A stretch of DNA of 29,204 nt from an uncultured Lachnobacterium sp. (GTDB lineage Bacteria > Bacillota > Clostridia > Lachnospirales > Lachnospiraceae), in the NCBI GenBank assembly GCA_900552085.1, contig URYB01000002.1, forward strand, positions 1 through 29,204. Direction: 5' to 3'. Positions 1-6,403 of the stretch are shown here, piece by piece. Made by a program: the position numbers and the translations under genes. The notes beneath the pieces were generated by a model. The model made no database searches, was not told the DNA's origin, and worked only from the letters and a program-made list of their open reading frames with translations. Numbering within the stretch: the first letter of the stretch is position 1; every line of letters begins with the position of its first letter.

Positions 1-2
1 TC

Positions 3-260
3 ACGAAACGAGTTGCACTGGAAGATATTAGAAAAAACGGTTATGGATTATCGCCGAGTAATTATATTCAGCATGAAAAAGTGAAGGAAGTCATCGATCC
101 GATACAGACTGAAAATGATGCCAGACAAGGGTTTATTAAAAGGCTTAGGGCAGAACTTGAATTTGAAAGCCAGGTGTGCAGTATGGAAAAAATTAGTATA
201 ATGCCATTTTTGAACGCGTTGGAAGACGTTATTAAAGAATTCAAAAAAATGGAGGGATAG
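3..260 (+). CDS. C-terminal fragment of a probable N-6 DNA methylase (type I HsdM-like)
   Basis: The reading frame is open from the left edge to TAG at 258-260, giving 85 residues; the start lies outside the window. Near its beginning it reads LEDIRKNGYGLSPSNYI, which resembles the segment near the C-terminus of type I restriction-modification M subunits and other N-6 adenine methylases (pattern E-D-I-x-x-N-x-Y-x-L-x-x-x-x-Y-I). The remainder is a charged helical tail ending in EFKKMEG. The methyltransferase motifs (NPPF/NPPY, SAM site) would be upstream and cannot be seen. In a phage early region such a gene would modify phage DNA against host restriction. An HsdS-type or unrelated protein is possible; the assignment rests on one short stretch. 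Confidence 0.4.
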   Translation, partial: TKRVALEDIRKNGYGLSPSNYIQHEKVKEVIDPIQTENDARQGFIKRLRAELEFESQVCSMEKISIMPFLNALEDVIKEFKKMEG

Positions 261-262
261 CA

Positions 263-447
263 GTGAAAGAAAAATATTGCAAGCTTATCAAAAAGACGAT
301 TAAGGCGTTGGACAATAATGATGTATGCACAAGAACACGGAAGAAAATCGATATTTAGAAGAATTAAGAGATGCATTGATCTCAGAGCTGATGACGGGAA
401 AGTTTGGAGAAGTTATTCAAGAAATGATCGAAGAGGAGGCAACATGA
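263..447 (+). pseudogene. Small phage protein gene, apparently frameshifted
   Basis: A GTG at 263 follows GGAGGG with 5-base spacing and gives 31 residues (MKEKYCKLIKKTIKALDNND...) before TAG at 356-358. Near codon 26 the -1 frame takes over with an equally coding-like run (EENRYLEELRDALISELM) that ends in TGA at 445-447, overlapping the next start by ATGA. Restoring one base near 338-341 would give a continuous charged helical protein of about 61 residues. I do not recognise the family. Two separate overlapping genes are possible (the second could start at ATG 325, giving 40 residues), but that ATG lacks a ribosome site, so a frameshifted single gene seems likelier. Confidence 0.4.
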
Positions 448-719
448 GCGACAGGATTACACTTGAAAAATTAGCGGAACAATGAAACGAGCTGAAGCCA
501 AAGCTTGTAAATATGATATATGAGATAGATGCATACCAAAAGATCGGCAGCATTCCTGAATGTGCAGCAGCAGTATCATACCAGGACCCCGCAACAATGA
601 TTTTCCCCAAAGGTGACTACGCAATTTGCCCGATCTGTGATCACGGTGTAAGAATAACAGACAAATATTGTAGCAATTGCGGACAGAAACTGACAAGGGA
701 AGGATGGAGGGAACAGTGA
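444..719 (+). pseudogene. Zinc-ribbon protein gene with in-frame nonsense codon
   Basis: ATG 444 has a strong site (GAGGAGG, 5-base spacing) and overlaps the previous stop. After 13 codons (MSDRITLEKLAEQ) there is an in-frame TGA at 483-485, after which the same frame continues open to TGA 717-719. The downstream part ends in a CPIC...CSNCGQKL zinc ribbon (two CxxC knuckles), common in small phage proteins of unknown role. An ATG at 513 could restart translation and give 68 residues with the ribbon intact, but it has no visible ribosome site. A CGA-to-TGA or AGA-to-TGA change would explain the break. The stop overlaps the next GTG start (GTGA). Confidence 0.55.
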
Positions 720-948
720 CAAAAGCTGAGAATTTAAAAAGTTATTTACAACATAATGGGACAAAAGACTTCCAGATTGCAAAACTGAGAGAGTATGAAA
801 AAATAGGGAATTTAGAAGAATGCTACCTTGCAATTGAGAAAACTAAGCCAGAAGAAACGAAAAACTGCAATGCAAAGAAAAAAAGAATTATAGAAAAACG
901 ATTGCATGGACGCAATTACCAGAACCGTACAGGGAAAGTGAGGGATAG
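716..948 (+). pseudogene. Small phage protein gene frameshifted at an A7 tract
   Basis: GTG 716 overlaps the upstream stop (GTGA) and is preceded by GGAGGG. The frame reads TKAENLKSYLQHNGTKDFQI, then LREYEKIGNLEECYLAIEKTK. At the A7 run 878-884 the coding signal moves to the -1 frame, where it reads NYRKTIAWTQLPEPYRESEG and stops at TAG 946-948, directly before the ribosome-spaced ATG at 950. W-x-x-LPEPY endings are familiar to me from small Clostridial phage proteins of unknown function. Adding one A restores a protein of about 77 residues. Without it, the original frame runs on without a stop into the YopX gene, so the unshifted product would be a 250-residue read-through fusion. Confidence 0.5.
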
Positions 949-949
949 C

Positions 950-1468
950 ATGGAGAAGAGATATTTATTCCGCGGCAAAAGGTCTGATACCGGCGAATGG
1001 GTGGAGTGGAATATGATTACAGGCATTCCACATGATGTACATATTTTGGATAATACAATCTGCCAGTGCACCGGAGTCGAAGATAAGAACGGCAAGCTAA
1101 TCTTTGAGAATGATATCTTAGAGGGACACTTTGATGACGAATCTCTGGAAGATATTATTCGAACAAAAGTCGTATGGGAGAAAAGCGGATTTGTGACAAT
1201 TGAGCCAGGATCGATTGACAAGGAATCTCTGGAGGAATTTACTACAGAAAACTATGAGGTGATTGGAAACATTTTTGACAATCCGGAATTGCCTGAAGAC
1301 GAAAACGAAGAATTCGTAACCATGACTTTACGTGACGGATCAGTAATAGGGGTACAAGTCAATGAAAAATACATACAGGTAGAAACTGGCTGCTATGGAA
1401 TGATACTATCAGCGGATGATTTTATGGAAGCTATGCGCGAAGCAACGGCAGAAGGAGAGAAAGAATGA
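950..1468 (+). CDS. YopX family phage protein
   Basis: ATG 950 is preceded by GAGGG with 5-base spacing; 172 residues. It opens with MEKRYLFRGKRSDTGEW and contains CQCTGVEDKNGKLIFENDIL and YEVIGNIFDNPEL, the characteristic beginning, middle and end of the YopX family (Bacillus phage SPbeta yopX). These are common in phages and prophages and of unknown biochemical role. About 50 residues follow the usual family end (from PEDENEEF to TAEGEKE) and look like an acidic C-terminal extension. The frame is joined upstream to the preceding gene only because that gene is frameshifted, so this start is preferred. The stop overlaps the next ATG (ATGA at 1465-1468), suggesting one operon. Confidence 0.75.
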   Translation: MEKRYLFRGKRSDTGEWVEWNMITGIPHDVHILDNTICQCTGVEDKNGKLIFENDILEGHFDDESLEDIIRTKVVWEKSGFVTIEPGSIDKESLEEFTTENYEVIGNIFDNPELPEDENEEFVTMTLRDGSVIGVQVNEKYIQVETGCYGMILSADDFMEAMREATAEGEKE

Positions 1469-1715
1469 AAAAATTATTTGAAGAGAAGCGAGCAAAAAGA
1501 TACAACTTGAGCTTTGCCCGTTTTGCGGAAGTGAAGCTGAAATAGGCATGAAGTTAGAAAAGAACGGTGCAGTGATTTGCTGTTCGTGCACGATATGTCA
1601 AGCGACAGCAACGGCCTATACGTTTGAAACTTACGGGAAATCAAGTAGTGAAGTGTTTGATGAAATGGAAGAAATAAAAGAAATGGCCATAGAAGCATGG
1701 AACAAGAGAGTGTGA
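1465..1715 (+). pseudogene. Lar-like zinc-ribbon gene, frameshifted at an A5 tract
   Basis: ATG 1465 overlaps the YopX stop and follows GGAGAG. The annotated frame gives only 26 residues (MKKLFEEKRAKRYNL...) before TAG 1543-1545. At the A5 run 1494-1498 the coding frame moves by -1 and reads KIQLELCPFCGSEAEIG, then VICCSCTICQATA and IEAWNKRV, ending at TGA 1713-1715. The CPFCG ... CxxC ... A-I-E-A-W-N-x-R pattern is that of the Lar restriction-alleviation family, in which a zinc ribbon is followed by a terminal EAWN motif. One extra A at 1494-1498 would restore a protein of about 83 residues. The local sequence is a poor programmed -1 site, so a mutation or a consensus error is more likely than recoding. 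Confidence 0.6.
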
Positions 1716-1732
1716 GAGCAGAAAGGAAAAAC

Positions 1733-2077
1733 ATGATATATGCGGTAGATTTTGACGGAACATTGTGCACGTCGTGTTGGCCAGACATCGGATCGCCAAA
1801 CGTAATATTAATAGACTGGCTGAAAAGGCAAAGGGAAAAGGGAGAAAAACTTATATTGTGGACATGCAGAGAAGGAGAACTTCTTCGGGCAGCAGTCGAA
1901 TGGTGCGAATGGATGGGGTTGAAATTTGATGCGGTTAACGAAAACCTGCCAGAAAACATTGAATATTACGGAAGTGATTGCAGAAAGGTCCACGCAGATA
2001 TATACATAGACGATAAGTCATTGCAACTGGAAACGGTAAATAGAATGATTGAAATTTTGGAAAGGAAAAAGAAATGA
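1733..2077 (+). CDS. HAD-like hydrolase/phosphatase, phage-encoded
   Basis: ATG 1733 is chosen because AAAGGA lies 5 bases before it and the protein then starts MIYAVDFDGTL, placing the HAD nucleophile motif DxDGT (D6, D8) at the N-terminus as in the family; 114 residues. LILWTCRE (about residues 40-47) fits motif II with its Thr, and DIYIDDKSL (about 92-100) fits the acidic motif IV. There is no large cap insertion, so it is a minimal HAD domain like the phage nucleotidase or kinase-phosphatase type proteins; the substrate cannot be told. The stop overlaps the next ATG (ATGA 2074-2077). Confidence 0.7.
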   Translation: MIYAVDFDGTLCTSCWPDIGSPNVILIDWLKRQREKGEKLILWTCREGELLRAAVEWCEWMGLKFDAVNENLPENIEYYGSDCRKVHADIYIDDKSLQLETVNRMIEILERKKK

Positions 2078-2457
2078 AATTACAGATGACAGATGAAGAA
2101 ATTAAAAGAAGATACTTAGGAGCAGACAATAAGACACAACAGATTAAAGTTCTGGCAGAGCTAAACGCGGCACCAAAGGATGCAATCAGAGATGCACTGA
2201 TCAGACAGGGAATCCGGGAGGAAGAGTTGCCGCCAAAGAGAGGAAGAAAGAAAGTTGCACCGGTGCAACAAAATGATGGCAAGAGCCAGACGGATGCTAA
2301 GAAAGAAATACCAGAATCTGTAAAAGAAGCATGCAGTAAAGAGATGGTAAGGTTGCAGCAGTTGATTGACGAGAACGAAGAAAAGGTCCAGGACATACAG
2401 GAGCAGAACAAAGAGCTGACACAGAAGATGGTGGAGCTTCGGAAGTTCTGCGAATAA
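2074..2457 (+). CDS. Hypothetical protein, basic hinge plus coiled coil
   Basis: 127 residues, starting by ATGA overlap with the HAD gene and following GGAAAGG. The N-terminal half (residues 1-50) is helical and resembles small phage helix-turn-helix-type proteins (VLAELNAAPKDAIRDAL ... KRGRKK). It is followed by a basic stretch, a Gln/Lys linker and a C-terminal heptad-like coiled coil from about residue 88 (EMVRLQQLIDENEEKVQDI). The linker is encoded by one of the three copies of a 16-bp palindrome (2254-2269). No family assigned; a small DNA-binding or regulatory protein is a guess. The stop is TAA at 2455-2457. Confidence 0.6.
   Translation: MKLQMTDEEIKRRYLGADNKTQQIKVLAELNAAPKDAIRDALIRQGIREEELPPKRGRKKVAPVQQNDGKSQTDAKKEIPESVKEACSKEMVRLQQLIDENEEKVQDIQEQNKELTQKMVELRKFCE
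2254..2269. repeat. 16-bp perfect palindrome, copy 1
   Basis: GTTGCACCGGTGCAAC, identical to its own reverse complement and to copies at 8700-8715 and 23034-23049. Here it encodes V-A-P-V-Q in the linker of the coiled-coil protein. All three copies are preceded by AA, so 18 bases are shared. Confidence 0.85.
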
Positions 2458-2729
2458 GGAAATGCGCATTTAGCAAAAAGAAAATATGCGATGATAAATG
2501 CATACATCGAAAGACATGCGCAAGGGTGAAAGACGATCCAACACCATGCGAGTACTGCAGCAGTCGGCACCTGTATTGCCATGATACATGCAAAGAATAC
2601 AGGGGATGGAAAGAGAAACATGACAGGCAGCAGGCAGAGGAACGGGAAGCAAGACAGCGGGTAATAGAACAAAACATATACGCGAATCAGGCAAGGCGGA
2701 GAATGCAGACATCAAGGCGAAGCAATTAG
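2454..2729 (+). pseudogene. Cysteine-rich small phage protein, start codon apparently lost (ATG to ATA)
   Basis: The frame that carries KCAFSKKKICDDKCIHRKTCA, then CEYCSSRHLYCHDTCKEYRGW and a basic Gln/Arg-rich helical tail is open from upstream to TAG 2727-2729. The eight or more Cys suggest metal binding, as in other small phage zinc proteins. No ATG begins it. At 2454 the sequence is ATAAGGAAATGC; a single A-to-G change at 2456 would give ATGA, making both a start for this gene and a TGA stop for the previous gene, the overlap seen elsewhere in this operon. GGAAG lies 8 bases upstream. The only standard alternative is GTG 2526, which removes the first Cys cluster and has no spaced ribosome site. 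Function unknown. Confidence 0.45.
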
Positions 2730-2738
2730 GAGGCACGG

Positions 2739-3191
2739 ATGAATACAGACGCAATCGAACAATACAGAATGCTAAAAAGAGAACATGCGGACTTGAATGT
2801 CCGGGCCGAAAAGCTAAAAAGAGAACTCGCCGTAATGGAAAAGAAGAGCGTAAGAGACAGGGTACGAGGCGGAAGCGGAGGAGAGATGCCGTATACCGTG
2901 GAAGGGATACAAGACAAGGAATACAGTAAAAGAAAGACAGCACTACAGAGAAGCTTTTTAAGGATGCAATTTCTGGAAGAAAGGCTCGGGGACATGCTGG
3001 ATGAGGTAGAGACATACATTGCAGCAGTACCGGATTCGGAGCGACGGATGATCATGCGGTTACACTATCAAGACGGATATTCATGGACAAAAACAGCAAG
3101 GATTTTAGGCGAAGGATATACAGCTGACGCTATCAGAATATCAACGCAACGATATCTGAAAGAAGAATCAAAAAAATATTGTAAAAAATGA
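2739..3191 (+). CDS. Sigma-like late transcription regulator (RinA/ArpU/DUF1492 type)
   Basis: 150 residues, start fixed by AGGAGG before ATG 2739. Residues 1-40 form a charged coiled coil and the middle is basic. The C-terminal part (VPDSERRMIMRLHYQDGYSW, then TKTARILGEGYTADAIRIST) is a sigma-70 region-4-like helix-turn-helix, the build of phage activators that sit immediately before the terminase genes and switch on late transcription. Position fits: last gene of the early region, with a promoter-like sequence 13-37 bases after its stop. The paired GTTCG elements at 3198-3210 are candidate binding sites. Exact family membership is inferred from architecture and place. Confidence 0.65.
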   Translation: MNTDAIEQYRMLKREHADLNVRAEKLKRELAVMEKKSVRDRVRGGSGGEMPYTVEGIQDKEYSKRKTALQRSFLRMQFLEERLGDMLDEVETYIAAVPDSERRMIMRLHYQDGYSWTKTARILGEGYTADAIRISTQRYLKEESKKYCKK

Positions 3192-3197
3192 AAAGTG

Positions 3198-3228
3198 TTC
3201 GTTTTGTTCGGGTTTTGTGTGCTATAGT
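3198..3228 (+). promoter_or_regulatory. Putative promoter with extended -10 and GTTCG direct repeat
   Basis: TGCTATAGT (3220-3228) is an extended -10 (TGn plus TATAGT). Upstream, GTTCG occurs twice (3198-3202? and 3206-3210) separated by TTT, a spacing suited to an activator instead of a good -35. It lies just after the sigma-like regulator, so activator-dependent late or small-RNA transcription is plausible. No transcript evidence. Confidence 0.4.
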
Positions 3229-3235
3229 TATAACA

Positions 3236-3396
3236 TGCATAAATGCAAAGGAAGCAGAAATACACTCCCCCAATCGAAGAGCTGCTTCCGACATAAAAGC
3301 ACCGGGCAAAACCGGAGGGCATAAGAGGGTTGCCACATAGGGCAGCAAATAAAACACGGAGCACAGACAATGGTCGTCATGTGCACCGTGTTTTTT
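3236..3396 (+). ncRNA. Candidate structured non-coding RNA upstream of the terminase
   Basis: The interval between the extended -10 and a strong intrinsic terminator has no gene but is full of pairing segments. These are TGCAT/ATGCA (3236-3240 with 3243-3247), GGAAGCAG/CTGCTTCC (3250-3257 with 3282-3289), GGCAA/TTGCC (3305-3309 with 3330-3334) and the terminator stem 3351-3390. This would give a transcript of about 160 bases starting near 3235. It could be a phage small RNA, a cis-acting antitermination leader, or simply a folded leader. I do not recognise a known RNA family. Confidence 0.35.
3351..3396 (+). terminator. Intrinsic terminator 1 before late genes
   Basis: AAAACACGG-A-GCACA (3351-3365) pairs with TGTGC-A-CCGTGTTTT (3380-3394): 14 paired bases with one A/A mismatch around a 14-base loop, followed by T6 (3391-3396). 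Confidence 0.75.
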
Positions 3397-3489
3397 ATTA
3401 GAAACGCGATAAACACTACGTTAAAGCACGACACGAGACGTTGCACGACAGAAGATGCAAAGAAAATGGAACAGTGTATAGCGAATATG

Positions 3490-3520
3490 AGCATGCAGTC
3501 GAGAGATTGCATGCTTTTTT
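3490..3520 (+). terminator. Intrinsic terminator 2 before late genes
   Basis: AGCATGCA (3490-3497) pairs with TGCATGCT (3508-3515), 10-base loop, then a T run to 3520. A second terminator within 130 bases of the first. Confidence 0.6.
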
Positions 3521-3687
3521 GATGCCAAAAGAGAAGAAATGGCGAAAATGGGCGAAAATCCAGACCTCCGGAGAACGAGAACATAGGTTCTCCGGCCCGG
3601 AATCAAAAAGCCTTGCGCCCCGATGAGCCCACGGTTTGACTAGCTATACACCAATTTTTGGGCGCATTGCCGAAAAAGGAGGACTAA
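3521..3687 (+). other. Terminase leader: likely cos / TerS-binding region
   Basis: No gene. It holds a direct repeat GGCGAAAAT at 3541-3549 and 3551-3559 (10-base period), and a perfect 9-bp inverted repeat CCGGAGAAC/GTTCTCCGG (3568-3576 with 3587-3595). TTGACT is at 3636-3641 without a good -10, and AAGGAGG precedes terS. In phages with lambda gpA-type terminase the cos site and TerS-binding repeats lie directly upstream of terS, so this is the natural place for them. The cut site itself cannot be read from sequence alone. Confidence 0.3.
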
Positions 3688-4272
3688 ATGGCAGTAAAAA
3701 ACGACGTAGATTTTACAGATATGATCGTTGCCTCAAAAGTGCTGGAATCCTTATTTGGCGTGAAAGACAGGACAATCAGAGACCTTGCCGACAAGGGCAT
3801 TGTAAAGAGGGATTCGCACGGCAAATATCTCTTCTGGAATTCGGCAAAGGGGTATATCACAGCACTCAAGGCAATTAACGCCGGAAAAAACGGGATAAAA
3901 ACTGACGATGACGAGCAGGAACTTAACTATGACGAAGAACATGCAAAGCATGAACACGTAAAGACACAGATTACAGAAATTAAGCTAAAGCTCATCTTGG
4001 GACAGGTACATAAAGCAGAAGATGTCGAGCGTGTCATGACGGACATGTTCGAAAAATTCAAATCAAAAATGAATGCAATCCCGGCAAAGATGGCAAAAAA
4101 GCTGGAAGGAAAGTCCAGAACAGAAATCCAAACGATGCTCCGGGAGGAAATCGATGGAGCGCTGATTGAGTTGGCGAGCTACAATCCGGCAGATTTTTAC
4201 TCGGATGAGCACATAGATGTACCAATGGATGCAATTACAGCACTGGGAGGCGAGGAAGATGCAGGAAGTTGA
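3688..4272 (+). CDS. Terminase small subunit, Nu1-like
   Basis: 194 residues; AAGGAGG precedes ATG 3688 by 7 bases. The N-terminus (VASKVLESLFGVKDRTIRDL ... GIVKRDSHGKYLFWNSAKGY) is a winged helix-turn-helix of the MerR-like Nu1 type, reading as a DNA-binding domain that recognises cos. Residues about 75-160 are helical and charged (HAKHEHVKTQITEIKLKLIL), matching the Nu1 oligomerisation region. The C-terminal 40 residues (DGALIELASYNPADFYSDEH) would contact TerL. The gene overlaps the terL start by 14 bases, and TerL is of the lambda gpA family, which supports the Nu1 call. It would bind phage DNA and load the large subunit for packaging. Confidence 0.8.
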   Translation: MAVKNDVDFTDMIVASKVLESLFGVKDRTIRDLADKGIVKRDSHGKYLFWNSAKGYITALKAINAGKNGIKTDDDEQELNYDEEHAKHEHVKTQITEIKLKLILGQVHKAEDVERVMTDMFEKFKSKMNAIPAKMAKKLEGKSRTEIQTMLREEIDGALIELASYNPADFYSDEHIDVPMDAITALGGEEDAGS

Positions 4273-6154
4273 TTATAAGACCCTTTCGTTTATGTGCGGA
4301 ATTGCAAAAAAGTTAAAACCAAAGCCGCCGCTGACTATCAGCGAATGGGCGGATAAATGTATGGTCCTCCCAAGAGGATCAAGCGAAGCCGGACACTATT
4401 CATCCAAAACAGTGCCGTATCAGAAGGAAATTATGGATTCCATAACAGACCCAGACACGACAGAAACCGTTGTTATGAGCTCCGCACAGGTCGGAAAAAC
4501 ACTGATCATCATGTGCGGAATTGGATATTACATTGACTACGAGCCGGCAATACAGATGCTTGTAATGCCAACAATCAACGATGCAGAGCGTTTCTCGAAA
4601 ACACGTTTTGCACAGATGATTCAGGATGTGCCGCAACTTGAAGAGAAGGTGGCTGGAGCAAAATCCAGAAATTCAAACAACACAATTTGCTTAAAAGCGT
4701 ATCCGGGAGGAACAATTGCACTTTCCGGAGCAAATTCACCGTCATCGCTTGCATCTGATCCACGAAGAATCATCTGGATGGATGAGGTGGACCGATTCCC
4801 AGAATCGGCAGGAGCGGAAGGAAACCCGATTTTGCTTGCAGAAAAGCGAGCAACAAGCTTCTGGAACAAAAAAATTATAAAAACATCAACTCCGACCATT
4901 GCCGGAAGAAGCAAGATCGAGGATGCATACAACGCAGGAAATATGAATGTATGGAGCGTACAGTGCCCGGAATGCGGAGCATGGCAATCATACGAATTTG
5001 ATCGTATAGACACAGAACATCCGGAGAAGCCAGCCATGGCATGCAAGGAATGTGGATGCTTGATTGCAGAGCGGAAATGGAAAGAAAGCAAACACAAATG
5101 GATTCCACAGCATCCGCAAAGAAAAAAGATAAAAAGCTTCAAACTCAACGAAATGGCAAGCCCTTTTGTTGACTGGGAAGATATCATAAATCGCTATTTG
5201 AAAGCAAAAGAAAAACTGGATAAATTCCACGATGCGGAAGATATGAAGGTATTTGTCAACACGTCACTTGGCGAGACCTGGGATGAAAGCCAGTACCTGG
5301 ACGATTCCGTATCAGAAGAGACCCTTGCAAGCAGAGCAGAGGATTACGGAGCAGATATTCCGGAAGGAGTATTGATGCTCACGGCAGCAGTTGATGTGCA
5401 GGATGACCGTTTCGAGGTAGAAATCCGAGGATGGGCCAGAGAGTATGAAAGCTGGGGTATCTATAAAACAGAAATCTACGGAGACCTCTACAAAGCGGAG
5501 ATATGGGATGAGCTGGAAGATTATCTTGCACAGCCATTGCATTTCGCGGACGGCCGGGAATTGAATGTTGCAGGCTTTGCAATTGACACCGGCGGACACC
5601 ATACAAACGGAGTGTACAAGTGGATTAAGAAGATGAAAGACAAAGGCAAGAAGTGCTACGGAATCAAGGGATATAACCAAAAGCCGGACTTGCCGCTCCT
5701 ATATCACAGAACCGTGGTCCAGATCAAGGAAGAGAAGGACGGGAAAAAGGAAGATAAGGTGATCGGCCGGACTGTAATCCAGATCATCGGAACTGATTCC
5801 GGGAAAGACGATATTTCGAACCGGCTAAAAATTCAGGAGCCGGGAGCTGGATATTGCCACTTCCCGGCAGACACAAGACGAGGATATGGCGATGAGTACT
5901 ACGAAGGACTCGTATCATCCGAGTACAAGGTGGAAAAGAAGGTAAATGGATACTACAGAACCACATGGGTGCAAAGAAAAGGCACAAGAAACGAGCCGCT
6001 TGATCTTTTTAATTACAACTATGCAGTAGAGGAAATCTTGAGACCTGAATGGGACAAGCTGCAAGCACAGCTGGAAAAAGGAATCAATTACACCAAGAAA
6101 GTTGCAAGAAAAAAGAAGGCAACCAGACATGTAACGAAAGGAATTGAGGTTTAG
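4259..6154 (+). CDS. Terminase large subunit, lambda gpA family
   Basis: 631 residues. ATG 4259 is chosen because GGAGG/GAGGA lies just upstream and the protein then begins MQEVDYKTLSFM; upstream in-frame ATGs lack such a site. The N-terminal ATPase shows Walker A SSAQVGKT (residues 74-81) and Walker B IIWMDEVD (171-178). A zinc-finger pair CPECG ... CKECGC follows at about 232-260, typical of gpA. The C-terminal nuclease region begins at AAVDVQDDRFEVEI with the metal-binding Asp residues. Length fits lambda gpA (641). The enzyme cuts concatemeric DNA at cos and pumps it into the prohead. Intact. Confidence 0.95.
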   Translation: MQEVDYKTLSFMCGIAKKLKPKPPLTISEWADKCMVLPRGSSEAGHYSSKTVPYQKEIMDSITDPDTTETVVMSSAQVGKTLIIMCGIGYYIDYEPAIQMLVMPTINDAERFSKTRFAQMIQDVPQLEEKVAGAKSRNSNNTICLKAYPGGTIALSGANSPSSLASDPRRIIWMDEVDRFPESAGAEGNPILLAEKRATSFWNKKIIKTSTPTIAGRSKIEDAYNAGNMNVWSVQCPECGAWQSYEFDRIDTEHPEKPAMACKECGCLIAERKWKESKHKWIPQHPQRKKIKSFKLNEMASPFVDWEDIINRYLKAKEKLDKFHDAEDMKVFVNTSLGETWDESQYLDDSVSEETLASRAEDYGADIPEGVLMLTAAVDVQDDRFEVEIRGWAREYESWGIYKTEIYGDLYKAEIWDELEDYLAQPLHFADGRELNVAGFAIDTGGHHTNGVYKWIKKMKDKGKKCYGIKGYNQKPDLPLLYHRTVVQIKEEKDGKKEDKVIGRTVIQIIGTDSGKDDISNRLKIQEPGAGYCHFPADTRRGYGDEYYEGLVSSEYKVEKKVNGYYRTTWVQRKGTRNEPLDLFNYNYAVEEILRPEWDKLQAQLEKGINYTKKVARKKKATRHVTKGIEV

Positions 6155-6157
6155 TCC

Positions 6158-6400
6158 ATGGTGACAATCAGAACAAAACAGCAATATGAACGAGCACTTG
6201 AAGATCTGGAGGACTTGCGGAAAGCGAGAAAAAAGATCCTGTTGGGAGGTCAGTCATACACAATCGGTTCGAATCAGCTGAACAGAGCAACACTCAAAGA
6301 GGTAAATGCAGAAATTTCAGAAACCGAGGCAGCTATAGCTGACTGGGAACAGAAGGGAACAACGAGAAGAAAGGCAAAGCGGGTAATTCCGTTGGGGTAA
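6158..6400 (+). CDS. Head-tail joining protein, gpW-like
   Basis: 80 residues, GAGGT 8 bases before ATG 6158. The order is a helical N-terminus (QYERALEDLEDLRKARKKIL), a short beta turn with GGQSYTIGSNQLNRATL, then a second long helix (LKEVNAEISETEAAI). This is the gpW-type fold signature, including a Y-T-I/N-R-A-T segment seen in Firmicutes gpW relatives. Its place between terL and portal is that of lambda W. It would sit below the portal after packaging and prepare the head for tail attachment. Confidence 0.7.
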   Translation: MVTIRTKQQYERALEDLEDLRKARKKILLGGQSYTIGSNQLNRATLKEVNAEISETEAAIADWEQKGTTRRKAKRVIPLG

Positions 6401-6403
6401 GAT

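Noticed and set aside
1494..1500. A programmed -1 frameshift in the Lar-like gene
   Set aside because: The local GCA AAA AGA is a weak slippery site and other small genes nearby are broken as well; mutation is simpler.
3204..3234. A consensus -35/-10 promoter pair
   Set aside because: TTGTTC is 13 or 19 bases from the two possible -10 boxes, so only the extended -10 is supported.
3236..3396. Assignment to a known large phage RNA such as GOLLD or ROOL
   Set aside because: The region is too short and no family-specific sequence is recognised.
4217..4258. Longer start for the terminase large subunit at ATG 4217
   Set aside because: The upstream part is a read-through of the TerS C-terminal codons in another frame, without a ribosome site. 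ATG 4259 has one.
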